Assembly (NCBI GenBank): GCA_947646735.1
Contig: CANTFK010000024.1
Location: 186,001 to 250,000 of the forward strand
DNA: 64,000 bases
DNA from: Peronospora farinosa
Lineage: Eukaryota > Oomycota > Peronosporomycetes > Peronosporales > Peronosporaceae
Direction: 5' to 3'
The position numbers and the translations under genes are program-made. Shown here piece by piece: positions 53,969 to 64,000 of the stretch (positions are counted from its first letter, which is position 1; every line of letters begins with the position of its first letter). The notes beneath the pieces were generated by a model. The model was given only the letters and a program-made list of their open reading frames with translations. It was not told the DNA's origin and did no database searches.

Positions 53969-55271
53969 TGTGGCGAAGTGAAGGAGTGAATTTGGCAAAG
54001 TGTGATCACATATTTTCGGTTAAGTCCGAAATGGCCAATATTGATGAATCGCGATCTCGCAGAAAGGTTTCAAGATGATGTCAAATGGGATGGAAAACAG
54101 TGAATGGTGGAGTTTGCACTTCTATGTGGGGTCAAATATGGCCTAGAAACTACGCTATTGCGATCTCCAGTATTTCCGATGGCGATCCGCGTGGATCAAG
54201 ATCGCTAAGGAGGAGGATGGGTACATCCAAGCATGTGGAAGACGGTCTGGTGTGGATCACGTCGCTATGGAGGACTGGAATGGTGGATATGATATGTCAC
54301 ATAGATGAATTATCTCACATGACCCGAGGAACGGTGAAGAAGACAAGTCGTGATCCGGCGGACCGCGATCCGATTCTAATTATTAGTACCGCGATCTGAT
54401 ACTAATTATTTAGTACCGCGATCCGATACTAATTATTTAGTACCGCGATCCGATACTAATTATTTAGTACCGCGATCCGATACTAATTATTTAGTATCGC
54501 GATCCGATACTAATTATTTAGTACCGCGATCCGATACTAATTATTTAGTATCGCGATCCGATACTAAAATGGTATTAGATCCAAGCGAGGTAGCGATCCA
54601 GATCGCGGCGATATTGGAGTGGACCACATTACAAGATCTGATTTTTCCGAAAGGGCGATACGTGGCAACAGATCCTGAGCTACAGATAACCAAGATCATA
54701 GGTTTTGGTTTATTTGATTGGTTAACATTAACAGAGTTCAATTTGCTTCTAAGTACACGTGTCGACTCCTCTTCCGGGCTGGATTCTTTGGCCTCCCAAC
54801 GTCTCAAGGAATTCTGCATACTACGCAAGTCATATCCCTGGATTGTTTGGCCAGGAATTGCAAGAATTCTCAGCAAAACAACTCAAGCTGCGACTGGACG
54901 CAGAGGACTAAGAAGTCCAGATACAATATCGCGAGACGGCTCAAGTGGTCAGAAGGCAAGCGTATCAAGTATCAACCAATTGGACAAGGCGATCTCAAGG
55001 GAGATCAGGGCGACTCAAATAGAGCACCCCAAGAACAACTGCGATCGTGTGAGGAATTCCACTCGATCGCCCCCCATCTATCCCTAACACAATCAAGTTC
55101 AACATCGACTCAAGTCTACCGAGAAGCGAGCAACCCGCCCTACCGACGGGTACACAAGGTGAATAAGGCTGTACACACGGAATCGGGGTACCCCCTCCGT
55201 TAGTCGGTCGTCCGGGCGCCAGTGGAAAGCTGGGATCGCATCAGCAATTTTGCGAATCCCACTCCACCACA
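53969..55271 (+). repeat. 3' LTR of element C
   Basis: 1303 bp, TGTGGCGAAG to CTCCACCACA, followed by the target duplication TCCG. It differs from the 5' LTR by two additional 27-bp units, absence of the 29-bp duplication and a few substitutions. Confidence 0.92.
54362..54568. repeat. 27-bp tandem array in the C 3' LTR (8 units)
   Basis: Eight units against six in the 5' LTR; the extra pair repeats the alternation TAGTATCGCG/TAGTACCGCG, so a two-unit block was duplicated (or lost from the other LTR). Confidence 0.88.
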
Positions 55272-55272
55272 T

Positions 55273-55489
55273 CCGACTCACCAGAGTAGTCAACGACTAA
55301 CTCTGGGGCAACATCTTCACATGGCGAAGCGCTACGTGAACCTGGAACAGGCGTTGCAGAATGATGTTGACTTCTAAAAGACACATTAGTGTCTGCTGGC
55401 TGAGGCTGTGAAGCCTCAGTAGCGGCTGCACACAGGCGTGGAGCCGAGCTCTTAGCTGCCTTAGCATCGACGCGCATTAAATTTGTCAT
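55273..55489 (-). pseudogene. Antisense ORF of element B, N-terminal part
   Basis: Starts at 55489, 101 bp inside the 3' LTR: MTNLMRVDAKAAKSS, then ADTNVSFRSQHHSATP and LVVDYSGESD at the insertion point of element C. Reading on at 41707 with one TCCG removed stays in frame (SGESDDASESKLL). The N-terminus resembles the D antisense fragment (NVSF motif). Confidence 0.65.
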
Positions 55490-55573
55490 AGCGTGAAATT
55501 GGTAAAAAAAATAGAAAACCCAACAAGTGCTTCTTTCCCATAGTCACTAAACAGTCACTAATTTGACTGTTCG

Positions 55574-55589
55574 TTGAGGGGGAGGATGA
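55574..55589 (+). other. Polypurine tract of element B
   Basis: TTGAGGGGGAGGATGA adjoins the 3' LTR start, the expected position and composition. Confidence 0.75.
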
Positions 55590-56054
55590 TGTAACGGGGT
55601 GAGCCCGTTACATAATATTGACACTTAAATGAAGTGTCAATAAAAATATTATTATTACTAATAATATTGTGACAATATTATTTTTTCCTATAATATTGTC
55701 CTCGCATCTCCTTGAAGTTGGAGATGCTCTCTAACTGGTTAATATAGGCCATCTTATCAATCAACGCTCTGACCAATTACCGATGGACGCGCGCAATGAG
55801 TGGAGGGCAAGTTGTCAAGATACATAGTTGTACTTTAATATAGCTAAGACAAGGTTATTAATGATTTAGTTTTATTAGATCGTTTAACTATATTAAATGA
55901 AGTTCTCTTTTCTCTCCACTTCTAAGCTTGTTGTTTAGAAGAAAAGATTCCTCTGCCTCTTTGTATAAGAGAGGTTTTGAGGCACCTGCTTTCAATGTGA
56001 TCAGTGTAAGTAGACTGTACTGTTATCAGTATAGTCGGAGGGTGCCCCACTACA
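55590..56054 (+). repeat. 3' LTR of element B
   Basis: 465 bp, TGTAACGGGGTGAGCC to CCCCACTACA. It starts with a short palindrome (AACGGGGTGAGCCCGTT) and an AT-rich hairpin around GACACTTAAATGAAGTGTC. It is complete and serves as reference for the truncated 5' LTR and the solo LTR at 3887-4909. Confidence 0.9.
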
Positions 56055-58135
56055 GACCTGATCTATACGCAGCGACTCAAGGTCATCGAACGAGTCGCGA
56101 AGACCATTAGTCACCGGCTGCCCGGGGAAGAGTAGCGTGACATATTATCATTTGGTCTAGGTCAAGAGATTTGTGGAAAAAAAACTTGAGACACTAGTCG
56201 ACGTAACAATTGGAGCGAGGTTGATCGACGACAGAAAACACGGCGTGGAAAGACACAAGAACATCGATACGACCATTGTGGTCCACAGGACGAGTCGTGG
56301 TACGATCGACCTGACTGTAGTGGCTCTTATTCTAGCGAACGCCATGAAAACATTTACGGTCTTGAGGGCACATTTGCCTCTGCGATAGGTGATGATCGTC
56401 GGGCAACTCTTTCCAAACGTAGATTGATTTGTATTACTAATTTATATGATTGTCGTTGATGGAAGCACCTTCAACTGGGCAATTAGTTTGGGTTGGAGCC
56501 TGACTTACATTGCATAAGTACTGGGGTAAAGAGTGAGTCGTCCATGATTTCCTCGCAGGAGAATTATACTGTATACGTTCATTTACTTCGTGCAATGCCG
56601 CTCATATAACTAAATAGGGGTCAATTGAGTGGTCGGCTGCGGCAAATGGGTTCGACTTCAATTATTTGTGAGTGTGGGTTAGGGTCTCCTTCTATATTGT
56701 GTCTTCCCAGAAATTCCGTTTGGATTAGCAGCTGTTTACTAGTTCTGATGTTCGACAGCAATGTAGTTCATTTCCTAATTGGCATTGCAACCATCACATC
56801 ATACCAGCATTTCTATTATGGACTACGCACCATGAAGTTATTGCACGAGCTGGTATTGGAAGCTGTGGTTTTGCTGTGTAAGAATCCTGCAACGGGTGCT
56901 ACACGCAGACTTCGTGAAATAACGTCCGGAAGAAATTTTATAATAGTGATTTCTGCAGTCCAGGCAGAAATCCAGGGTAATCCGCATCCAGACTCTCGTA
57001 GATTACATGGATATGTTTTGGTCAAAGTACTCCCAAAGAAATTCGATGTTCCGCCATGTGACAGCTGGTCGGAATACGGTAAGCCTGGAACGGGTTAACC
57101 CCCGACCCCATAAATGGCTTCTGGAAATCGTCCGGTCGATACTTGAGTTTTCCAGTGGACCCCGTCGATGTGGGAGGGGAACTGGATTTGGATTTCCCAG
57201 TGAACCTCGTCGATGTAGGAGAGACACTGTTTTTGGGTTTCCCAATGGACCCCGTCGATGTGGGAAGGGAGCTAAATTTGGATTTTCCCGGTGAACAGGT
57301 TTATCACCTCCGGATCAGGGCCCCCCACAGAATCCACCGGACTGACTCTTTGCCACGCAAATTTGACATGGCATACGACACCATCTGGTGTCGTCTTCGA
57401 TGAGCTGCGTCATACCGCATTGCTCCACGGCTAAATGTTAGTAGAAAAATGTATGTGGGGCAATCCCATCAAACTTCAGAAATTCCATCCAAATGGACCT
57501 GAGACTGGGCAGAGAGCGTCTCAACAGCTCTGTTAAGCGCCTCATTCCGATCTTGTTCACGCAAAAGCTAATTCTGAGTCTTACTGATAGACTGAGCTAA
57601 CTGAAAGAGACACGTTTCCATCTTACCCTCCCGAGTCGACTCGACAATTTTTTTCATAAAAGCGAACACTCAGAACGACCATAGCTATCGGATATCTCGT
57701 TTAAATGTCGGTCATATGAACCATCTTAATGTAAGCTTAATTACATCTCTGTGCTGCAAAATGGAAAGTAGTATTAAGAGTTGTACTTCAAGTATAAATT
57801 CTCAGACTAGTTACATTTACTGATCACTCAATCTAGATCATTCGAAGACCACTGTCCATGTAAGCTGCCCTTCACACGACACGCACATCACTGTCGTAGT
57901 TCGTACTCCTCTTCAGCTTTCACTCTCGCGAAGTCCAATTTCATCGCGTCGTCGCATCAATTCCGGAGCACCAAGTGGCTGAATCAGGTAAACAGTAAGT
58001 TGCATAGCTGACAAAACATGTTTGAGCTGGGTCTTACCTTGCTAAATGTGGTTTGAGCATTCGATACTGCATATAATGTATTTTATATACCGATCTTTTT
58101 CAAATGGGGTATCATATATGAGTGACATTATAAGG
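56055..58135. other. Unrecognised, probably decayed sequence right of element B
   Basis: No convincing gene. The plus frame 56625-57098 (157 codons) lacks any motif I recognise. On the minus strand 57660-57420 a stretch such as KKIVESTREGKMET, LLREQDRNEALNRAVETL has coiled-coil character, broken by stops, and may be an old gag. A 45-bp tandem repeat lies at 57148-57282. Confidence 0.5.
57148..57282 (+). repeat. 45-bp tandem repeat, three units
   Basis: Three head-to-tail 45-bp units (57148-57192, 57193-57237, 57238-57282), in frame coding FPVDPVDVGGELDLD, FPVNLVDVGETLFLG and FPMDPVDVGRELNLD. The surrounding frame is short (57143-57403), so coding is doubtful. Confidence 0.8.
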
Positions 58136-59367
58136 TATCACTTATATCTTATTAGGGTGTTCATCCGTCGTTCCGACGGCGCGAAGTTATATATATATAG
58201 GCATTTTATTGTAGCACTTTGCTAGGGTTTTCGCCCGTCGTTCCGACGGTGCGCAGTTGTATATTTAGGCATCTAGAGTGTTCACCCGTCGTTCAGACGG
58301 TACGAAATTGTTCTTTTAGGAATCTTAAAGCAGCGATTTGCTAAAGTATTTACTATTCATTCCGACATAATTAGTACGCGAAGCCTATAATAATAATTTA
58401 TTTGCTAAGTATATCATGTCGTTTCGATGAAACGCTGCGCTAAGTCGACGCTGCTAGGGTGTGTGCCTGTCGCTCCGACGAATAGGACGGCGAACTCTAC
58501 GCTGATAGTATTTTTTTTCATTCAGGGTGTTCACCCGCCGCTTCGACGGACATGAAGCAAACACATTTGCAGAAATTATACAGGCCCATCACTCTCCTTC
58601 GAATACTAGGTTGATATTAGTAAATTAGTAAGTATGATAGTCAATGAGGGCCAGTATAATGACCCATCAATTTACTTTTGGTATCCGGTTAAGTTAGGTA
58701 ATTGCCAAAATATGAAGTCAAGGTGTATGAAAGTCAGGCTGTACCTGTCGACGCCGGTCAATGTATACCTGTCGTTTCGCAAGTCACTGTGTACCCGTCG
58801 TTTTAACGGACACAGTAAGCGAGTTCTGTCTTTTGATCTTCGTACCCATCATCACTTTACTTCAATATATACCCGGTTGACTAAGATGAATGATGGGTTT
58901 AAAGGTGAATGTAAACCCGTCGTTCCGTACTGTAGAATGTCCGGTTGACTCAGGTAAATGAATAAGTATAATGCATGATATATGTGTCGATTCGCTTATT
59001 GTAACGAAATCCACTTAAACCTGATAATTACGCTTGCTTTTGCCACTTTTTAGTGTACTATTTAAAGGACGGAGCTCATGTTTTTGGAAAACGGATCAAA
59101 AATATGTGTTTTATCATATATTTAAAAAAAGCTGTGTTTGATATTGCAATATGAAATGATAAATATGAAATATATGTCTGCCATCGCTTCGTATATTCAT
59201 TTTATAGATAGAAGCACGACATATGGACACGCTGTTATGGAGATCCGCACATACAATTAGAAATGCAAAATGCAAACTCTGCTAATGCAGAATAGATACG
59301 AAAAACATTTTCAGCCAATCCGAATGCCAGAAAAGGATCGACGGACGGACAGTAAAATATTATTATG
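58136..59367. repeat. Family F repeat, second locus
   Basis: About 11 copies of the CCCGTCGTTCCGACGG-type palindrome (near 58159, 58231, 58282, 58463, 58532, 58791, 58914 and degenerate ones), with the same two contexts as at 16380-18974 (AATGTATACCTGTCGTTTCG; GTTCACCCG...GACGG). It ends in the same block (CCAATCCGAATGCCAG, GACGGACGGACAG, TATTATTATGTAGA at 59310-59367). No coding capacity. Confidence 0.75.
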
Positions 59368-59395
59368 TAGATACTATCGCTATCAGTCTTATAAT

Positions 59396-59857
59396 TGATA
59401 ACGTAGTACTAAGTACAACATACACTGACGATTGGATGATTCATTATCCAGATACAAGCAATGGCTAATAATTGATCTAGTGTAGGGTACTTGAAGTAGC
59501 CTCTTTTCACAAAATGTAAACGCATGAATATGATTTAATATCATTTTGACTATATGATCACATGTCTCAATAAGACTTGTTCTTTTGCGCACTTCGTGCG
59601 TTGGTTCGCTAAAAACCTTTAAGCTTCTAGCTTGTTCTTGCACATAGTGCGTCAGTTCTCTGAACATTCTAGCTTTTAGATTGTTCTTGCACTTTGTGCG
59701 TTGGTTTCTTAATCTATAGCTATCTTTTGTAGACTAGAAGTCCCTCCTAATTCCTTAAAACAGGGTGACTTCTTAGTCGATAAATTAGTTCTATAAAACA
59801 AAGGCTTTTACCCTAAAAAGTCTTCATCTGACTAAAGAGCTGTGTAGCTCCGCTACA
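59396..59857. repeat. LTR-like repeat E, second copy
   Basis: Matches 9250-9690 over GTAGTACTAAGTACAAC, GACGATTGGATGATTC, the CTTCGTGCG stretch and GAGCTGTGTAGCTCC, ending GCTACA at 59857. It lacks the terminal hairpin of the first copy, so it is truncated on the left next to family F. Confidence 0.6.
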
Positions 59858-59946
59858 CCTGGTGAGAATGGCTCTAGTGATAGGAACATAATCCCATCAA
59901 CGGGCTATGCTCATCACCACTCTGAGGTGATGGCTATGGAGTGATC

Positions 59947-60153
59947 TCATTGTAGTCTAATCATAGACAGATCTTCGACCGCACCATAGTGGGATGGACC
60001 AGTGTTCTCTGCTGAGAAGCTGACATTGAATGTCGGCGTTGTCACAGAGACACTTAGCGACGGCTGCGAGTTATCGCGGCGTGAGCGCTTTGTGTTGGTA
60101 CGCATGGGCGCCTTTGCAGGCGACCCATCAGATTTTCCGCGTTTCGGTAGCAT
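59947..60153 (-). pseudogene. N-terminal fragment of an antisense ORF of element D
   Basis: 68 codons from Met at 60153, 49 bp inside the D LTR, running away from it: MLPKRGKSDGSPAKAPM, then TPTFNVSFSAENTGPS. Position, orientation and the T..NVSF motif match the start of the B antisense ORF. It is cut by a stop at 59947 and the rest of element D is missing beyond repeat E. Confidence 0.5.
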
Positions 60154-60201
60154 CTTTTTGATGTTTTACAAAATGTAAACATCGTCTTGAAGAGAGGATG
60201 G

Positions 60202-60823
60202 TGTAACGGGCTGAAAGTTACACGGTACATTAATTATTCGAATACTTAGCGGACATGCCTCAATGGGTACGAGTTACATTAGACTTACCACTTCGGTGAG
60301 GCATATCAATGTGGCCGACCCTCGTGAATGTAATTTTTCATTAATAGATACACAATCGACGGGGAGGACGCCCAGTTGATACTAGACATCATCAAATGAC
60401 GTCAGTCAATTACGTCACTTAGCGAGCTCAAATGTATCTAAGGTCGCACGATGGGATGCGCATCTGCCGAGATGGCACCTATCATAACATATTAATCAAT
60501 TAGTAGTTAGATTCATATTAAGCAATTATTATTAATTTTAGATCAGTCTTATAATTAATAAAAATAGCTAAATATGAATTTGCACACTAAAGATCACCCA
60601 CGAGAAGCTATATAAGCTTCGGCGTGGCGCAAATAAAGGACTTGCTTAGAAGTTCTTTGCGCGGTTCGATTCGGCGATCGGCACACGTTGTTACTACCGC
60701 TATAGTGGTCAACCAGCCACCCCACCAACGCGCACAGAGAAAGTCAGTTTTGCCGTTTCCTCATGTGCTTGAAGGTGGGTGCCAGAGTAGCACGTGGCAG
60801 CTTCTTTGAAGAGTTCGTCTACA
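60202..60823 (+). repeat. 3' LTR of element D
   Basis: It starts TGTAACGGGCTGAAAG after a purine tract (GAAGAGAGGATGG) and ends near GTTCGTCTACA. It matches the reverse complement of 3995-4573. Contains a CTATATAAGCTTCGG block that could be a TATA region. The family relates to B at its first bases only. Confidence 0.7.
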
Positions 60824-61249
60824 TAGGTGTTATAATACGATGCTCTAACGACCTAAACCCAATGATAGGGTAAGGCTGCATTATTTCCTTGTAATTGCCT
60901 CCCAACGTGCATCACATGCGCACGTAGTAGGAAAAGATGGCACTAAAATGACGGCAGTTAATGTTGTAAGGGCCATATTTAGAAATACAAAGGCCTATTA
61001 TCCCCTTCTACTAAGTCCGACCGCATGACATAAGTGTTATTCAGTGCTTTGCGAAATGTGGAGAATCAAGGGGGCAGTTATATTAAAGGGACAAGGGACC
61101 GCGCACCAGGGAGAAGGAGCCAAGCACCAAAGGGAAGAGACCGGAGAGAAAGGGAACCTGGGAGCGAAGCGATCGCTGGCTGAGAATTAGGACGGCCAAC
61201 AAAGGGGTTGGATCATTACCGGGCACTGGTTAAACGGTAACAAAAGGAG
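60824..61249. other. No gene seen
   Basis: Mixed sequence turning purine-rich (GGGAGAAGGAGCC type) toward the minisatellite at 61250. No frame or RNA fold could be supported. Confidence 0.5.
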
Positions 61250-61535
61250 TCGACCATGGTCCCCTCATTTGTAGACTTGGGTCTCTCACTGGCAGACCTG
61301 GTCTTTCGTCGGACGACCTCGATCCCTCCTTATCGGTAGACCTGGGTCCCTCATCAATCTGTCTAGGTCCCTCATTGACAGACCTGGCCTTCAGCCCCTT
61401 ATCGGTAGATCTGGGTCCCTCGTCAAAAGACCAGGTCCCTCATTGGTAGGCCTGGGTCCCTCGTCAGAATACACGGTCTCTCATCGGTAGACCTGGGCCC
61501 CTCTTCGGTACACCCGGTTCCTTTTTGGTACTCAT
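61250..61535. repeat. Degenerate minisatellite (GTAGACCTGGGTCCCTC type)
   Basis: About 13 imperfect units of 20-25 bp around GGTAGACCTGGGTCCCTCAT. Composition resembles the array at 6540-6905 in style (GGGAC/GTCCC) but the units are not the same. Confidence 0.8.
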
Positions 61536-62079
61536 GATTTAGGCAATTGTGACCAGTAAACACAAGGATTAGACCAGCCAACACAATAATGAGGGCTTCG
61601 GGCAAAGATAGGGTAAAGGACTTTATGGGACTATAATAAACACTACTCAGTTTGCGATCTACTTGGCACGTCTTTGTCGCGCTCAACGATGCTCAATTCT
61701 AATCACACGCCTGCTCCAAGAGGGAAATATTTTGGCCCCCCGTTGAAGACATTTCCGTGGTTAAGTTCCAGTGCGAATAGAGCTCCAAGATATATTTGGC
61801 CTGTGAGCTCGTTCGAGTAGCATCCCTCCCAAGACCCGCTATCGGAAGCGCCTCCTTAACCTCACGGCCCGGGAGAAAAGTAAAGGTCATGTGGTTGATA
61901 CCCCTGAAACAAGAAGGACAAGACCAGGGATAAGCTCCCTGAAGAATTTGGATTCAAGTCCACTCTCGACAAGGTCGGTCGAGTGGCCACCTACCGGCCC
62001 ACCGAGTAAATCATATCTACTCGATCCTTCCAGGTCTACCTCCCTCAAGGCAGACGTCTACGTCCTCAACAAGTTATCC

Positions 62080-62222
62080 GAAGAGCGCCCCGCCAGCTGA
62101 CGGGTACAAAAGAAGAAAGAAGGTCCATACGCGGCATCGGCGATCCTCTCTAACAGTCGGTAGTCCGTTACAGTGAGTGGTGTGTAACATTATCATGCAA
62201 TTTTTAGAATCCACTTCACCAC
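62080..62222 (+). repeat. Relic of the 3' end of a C-like LTR
   Basis: Elements in the same order as the last 140 bp of the C LTRs: GACGGGTACA, GGCATCGG, TAACAGTCGGTAGTCCG, CAGTGAG, GCAATTTTTAGAATCCACTTCACCAC. It is too diverged to be a recent copy. The start of this LTR was not located; 61536-62079 has no recognisable gene. Confidence 0.6.
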
Positions 62223-63831
62223 GATAGACTCTGGCGGCTGCATTCGTGGCCAATGACTGGCTATGCCGTCTTTTTCTCATGCGAAAACAAACTTTTAAAT
62301 TATAAATCGCATAAACACGTATGACAAGTTGCCTTGTGTACATGTAGACAACTGCTTCGTCCATAGGGATCCCCCCTGGTGCCTTAATTATGCACCGGCC
62401 TGTGTCGTACGTGGCGCAGATTCAAATCCCCCCTCGACTAACCCAAAGTCCAAAAACAATGTGGTACACACCATTCTTACTGGTACTCTCCCTCCGGGAA
62501 CTCTAATACCAGTGAGTACGGTTCCTCGTAGAAGCATGAAATCCCAATACAAAAAAGTTGGGGCTATCCCGATTGGCTGGCACCTAGCGCTTCCGGCAGA
62601 AAAGCCCCGTCCGTGGTACGATAGCCATGACCGGTCAGGGATGTCAGTTACTCGCCGAAGAAGACAGTATCAGGTCGCTAGATATACTGAATGAACCGGC
62701 TGAACCTAAGGAAAAAAACTTGCCGCATCCCATTACCACACTGGATTACATAAACTAAACGATAAGATGGAGTGCTGCAGACAAAAATTTCAACGTAAGG
62801 AGAAACGTACATACTTCAAAGTCAAAACAGTCTATTTTTTAAAAGAGATCGCTTTGGAACTGCCCACCCCCTCCCATACTGCACTTCACGCGAGGTAGTG
62901 ATGCTTATAGCCTAATACGGGTTGTTGTGGCGGATGTGAGACGTGCACGATAAATAGGTGGTTTTGGAAGAATGGTCTATGCTACGCGACTGCTATAATG
63001 GTAGTCGGTCGAACTTGTTTGAGACGTCAGTGCTCTAGTATAGGTGTTTGATACGACAGAGCGAAGCAGCTAAGCTTCTTACGAGTGTCGACTCGCTACA
63101 GCAGTTTGACGACCACAAAGACGTTTCGACGGAAACTCTCGAAAACGACAGTATAATTTTTTTGTAGATGAATGTTGCACTCCTTTAAATAGTGCCATGG
63201 AGCTTGAATCGAAGTGAGGCTTGTAAAGAAAGTCGTCAATAAAAAACTTTACTATTGGCGAATGGGAATCTGTAATTACCACGACGCGAAGACAGAGATT
63301 ATTTTTTTATTGTGTTGAGTGTCGTTACTCAACGGCCCATGTTGATAGCAGTCGCTTTAATCAGTGCGTTATATAGATGTTCTGAGCAATACAAGCTGGC
63401 CGAGGGGCAACATTCGTTTAAAAATATTGATTTGGGTGGCCAGAGGGACGACAGTGAATTCCACAATTATTTTGTGTACATTCGGTATTTGGATATAGCT
63501 CTGTATAATTCATATGTTGATAATTTAGCTCTCTACGTGTGGATGCATCTTTATGCTTCCATGCAGACATATACTATATGAACGACCCTACGAGAACGAT
63601 CTTCTCAAGATGGATCGTGCCAAGCCAGCTAAAAAAGGCATCGTGAGTGTTGACAGCCCGAATTGAATTAGCTATAACTAACTATCAACCCGTAAGGCTT
63701 TAGGTAGCTCGATACTAGCTCAGGCCTTTTGACGGATACTTTCGCGGCATCTGTCAGTTTTTGACGTGCCTCTATCTCTACACACCTTTCTCTTGCCGCT
63801 CTCACCCCCAGCCGCCAGCCAAGCCGCCACG
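62223..63831. other. Stretch without supported gene
   Basis: Two small frames were considered: 62329-62694 (121 codons, no motif, no supporting context) and 63312-63581 (89 codons, with a hydrophobic N-terminus MLIAVALISALYRC but no RxLR, EER or other effector motif). Neither is called. From about 63740 the sequence becomes GC-richer and pyrimidine-rich, which suits a gene leader. Confidence 0.4.
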
Positions 63832-64000
63832 ATGTACGGCGCCACGCCCGAAGTCTCGAAGTCCTCGCATCGTCGCTTAGGCACGCTCGCGTAATCCTTT
63901 GTTCCACGGTGCAAGCAACAAGAGACCTCTCCCTGGGTGCGACCTATTGAGAAGATTAACATCCAAGGGATCCAAGCAAAGAAACCTACCGCTGGACACC
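63832..64000 (+). CDS. Possible 5' end of a host gene running off the window
   Basis: A pyrimidine-rich leader is followed by GCCGCCACGATGTACGGC, a strong start context. The frame reads MYGATPEVSKSSHRRLGTLA, then TAA at 63892-63894, then stays open to the end of the window (WVRPIEKINIQGIQAKK). A GT at 63891 could open an intron that removes the stop, but no acceptor at a usual distance is certain. Base composition is unlike the AT-rich repeats to the left. Product not recognised. Confidence 0.25.

Larger units (their letters stand above)
52230..54009 (-). pseudogene. Antisense coiled-coil ORF of element C (aORF1)
   Basis: From 54009 (inside the LTR) or Met at 53883 (86 bp inside it), 202 codons of coiled coil (RLEAQDTIVESYHSMENAL, LDAALHMAENLGQELNQL) end at TAA 53401-53403. 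The same frame is blocked once more at 53374-53376, then open through QQIASLQQQLDSILAQR, a shifted stretch, LSALDLNRLLSASIRND and EREA-type helices (53185-52580) into the TSARSG minisatellite tail. The two stops are shared with copy C0. Start position relative to the LTR and antisense direction agree with A, B and D. Confidence 0.55.
41708..55271 (+). mobile_element. Element C: 13.6-kb Ty3/gypsy retrotransposon with two RNase H domains
   Basis: Two LTRs (41708-42985, 53969-55271) enclose PBS, gag with three zinc knuckles, protease, RT, RNase H, a second RNase H, integrase with a chromodomain-like end, then 3 kb holding antisense ORFs and a minisatellite, then a polypurine tract. TCCG flanks it (41704-41707 and 55272-55275); an A shared with the LTR end would make it five bases. 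The target is the antisense ORF of element B. The LTRs differ mainly in array number and one 29-bp duplication, so insertion is fairly recent, yet the coding region is full of stops. That suggests an already defective source copy moved in trans. Confidence 0.9.
18975..56054 (+). mobile_element. Element B: Ty3/gypsy chromovirus split by elements A and C
   Basis: Pieces 18975-20275, 35790-41707 and 55276-56054 join in order and strand to about 8.0 kb: 5' LTR (lacking about the first 85 bp), PBS, gag, protease, RT, RNase H, integrase, chromodomain, antisense ORF, polypurine tract and 3' LTR. Both joins restore reading frame once one copy of each target duplication is removed (ACAAC in gag, TCCG in the antisense ORF). 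Many stops and frameshifts in pol make it dead. It is the oldest large layer of the nest. Confidence 0.88.

Noticed and set aside
56625..57098. 157-codon plus frame as a transposase fragment
   Set aside because: I looked for DDE, RT or zinc-finger motifs and found none; hydrophobic runs and lack of homologous blocks give no basis for a call.
62360..62440. tRNA-like sequence around GATTCAAATCCCCCC
   Set aside because: A T-loop-like segment is present, but no acceptor, D or anticodon stem could be paired around it.
62329..62694. 121-codon plus frame as a host gene
   Set aside because: No recognisable domain, no supporting start context, short, and located among decayed repeats.
63312..63581. 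Small secreted effector candidate (89 codons with hydrophobic N-terminus)
   Set aside because: The hydrophobic stretch begins ten residues in, no RxLR/EER/LFLAK or cysteine pattern is present, and the region is AT-rich and otherwise non-coding.

Overview
The window reads as a repeat-rich piece of an oomycete genome, most likely Peronosporales (Phytophthora or downy-mildew type). This is inference, from the Ty3/gypsy families, two well-kept eukaryotic genes with short GT-AG introns, and the absence of bacterial features. No species is claimed. Only about 5 kb is ordinary host gene: a secreted GH5 exo-beta-1,3-glucanase (10778-12010) and, 327 bp downstream on the same strand, the mitochondrial 2-oxoglutarate dehydrogenase E1 gene (12338-15747, four exons, 1043 codons after splicing). 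A possible 5' end of a third gene sits at 63832-64000.

Everything else is mobile DNA in nested layers. Left flank: a truncated 3' end of element family C (1-3096), a decayed Ty1/copia polyprotein on the minus strand (about 3100-6564) holding a solo LTR of family B (3887-4909, TSD ATAAG) that itself holds a family-D LTR, a minisatellite, a decayed pogo/Tigger transposase (7600-8866) and an LTR-like repeat E. After OGDH comes a non-coding family, here called F, built around a recurring palindrome CCGTCGTTCCGACGG (16380-18974; second locus 58136-59367).

From 18975 to 56054 lies one Ty3/gypsy chromovirus, element B (about 8.0 kb when reassembled), split by two later insertions. (1) At 20276-35789, with TSD ACAAC in B's gag, lies element A-outer. 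A second A element (A-inner) had entered it in antisense with TSD CCAAT. A later inversion between A-outer's 5' LTR and A-inner's 5' LTR gives the present order. (2) At 41708-55271, with TSD TCCG, lies the 13.6-kb element C, which carries two RNase H domains.

The most interesting feature is shared by A, B, C and a 3' fragment of D. Each carries a long antisense ORF (aORF) that starts about 30-100 bp inside the 3' LTR and runs back toward pol. In A and B its coiled-coil C-terminus is read from the strand opposite the pol chromodomain, in the same relative antisense frame in both. The A version is intact (475 codons: a Trp/Cys-containing domain, an Arg/Ser-rich segment, a coiled coil). No function is known to me. 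Right flank: B 3' LTR, unrecognised decayed sequence, a second F locus, E and D fragments, a minisatellite and a C-like LTR relic.
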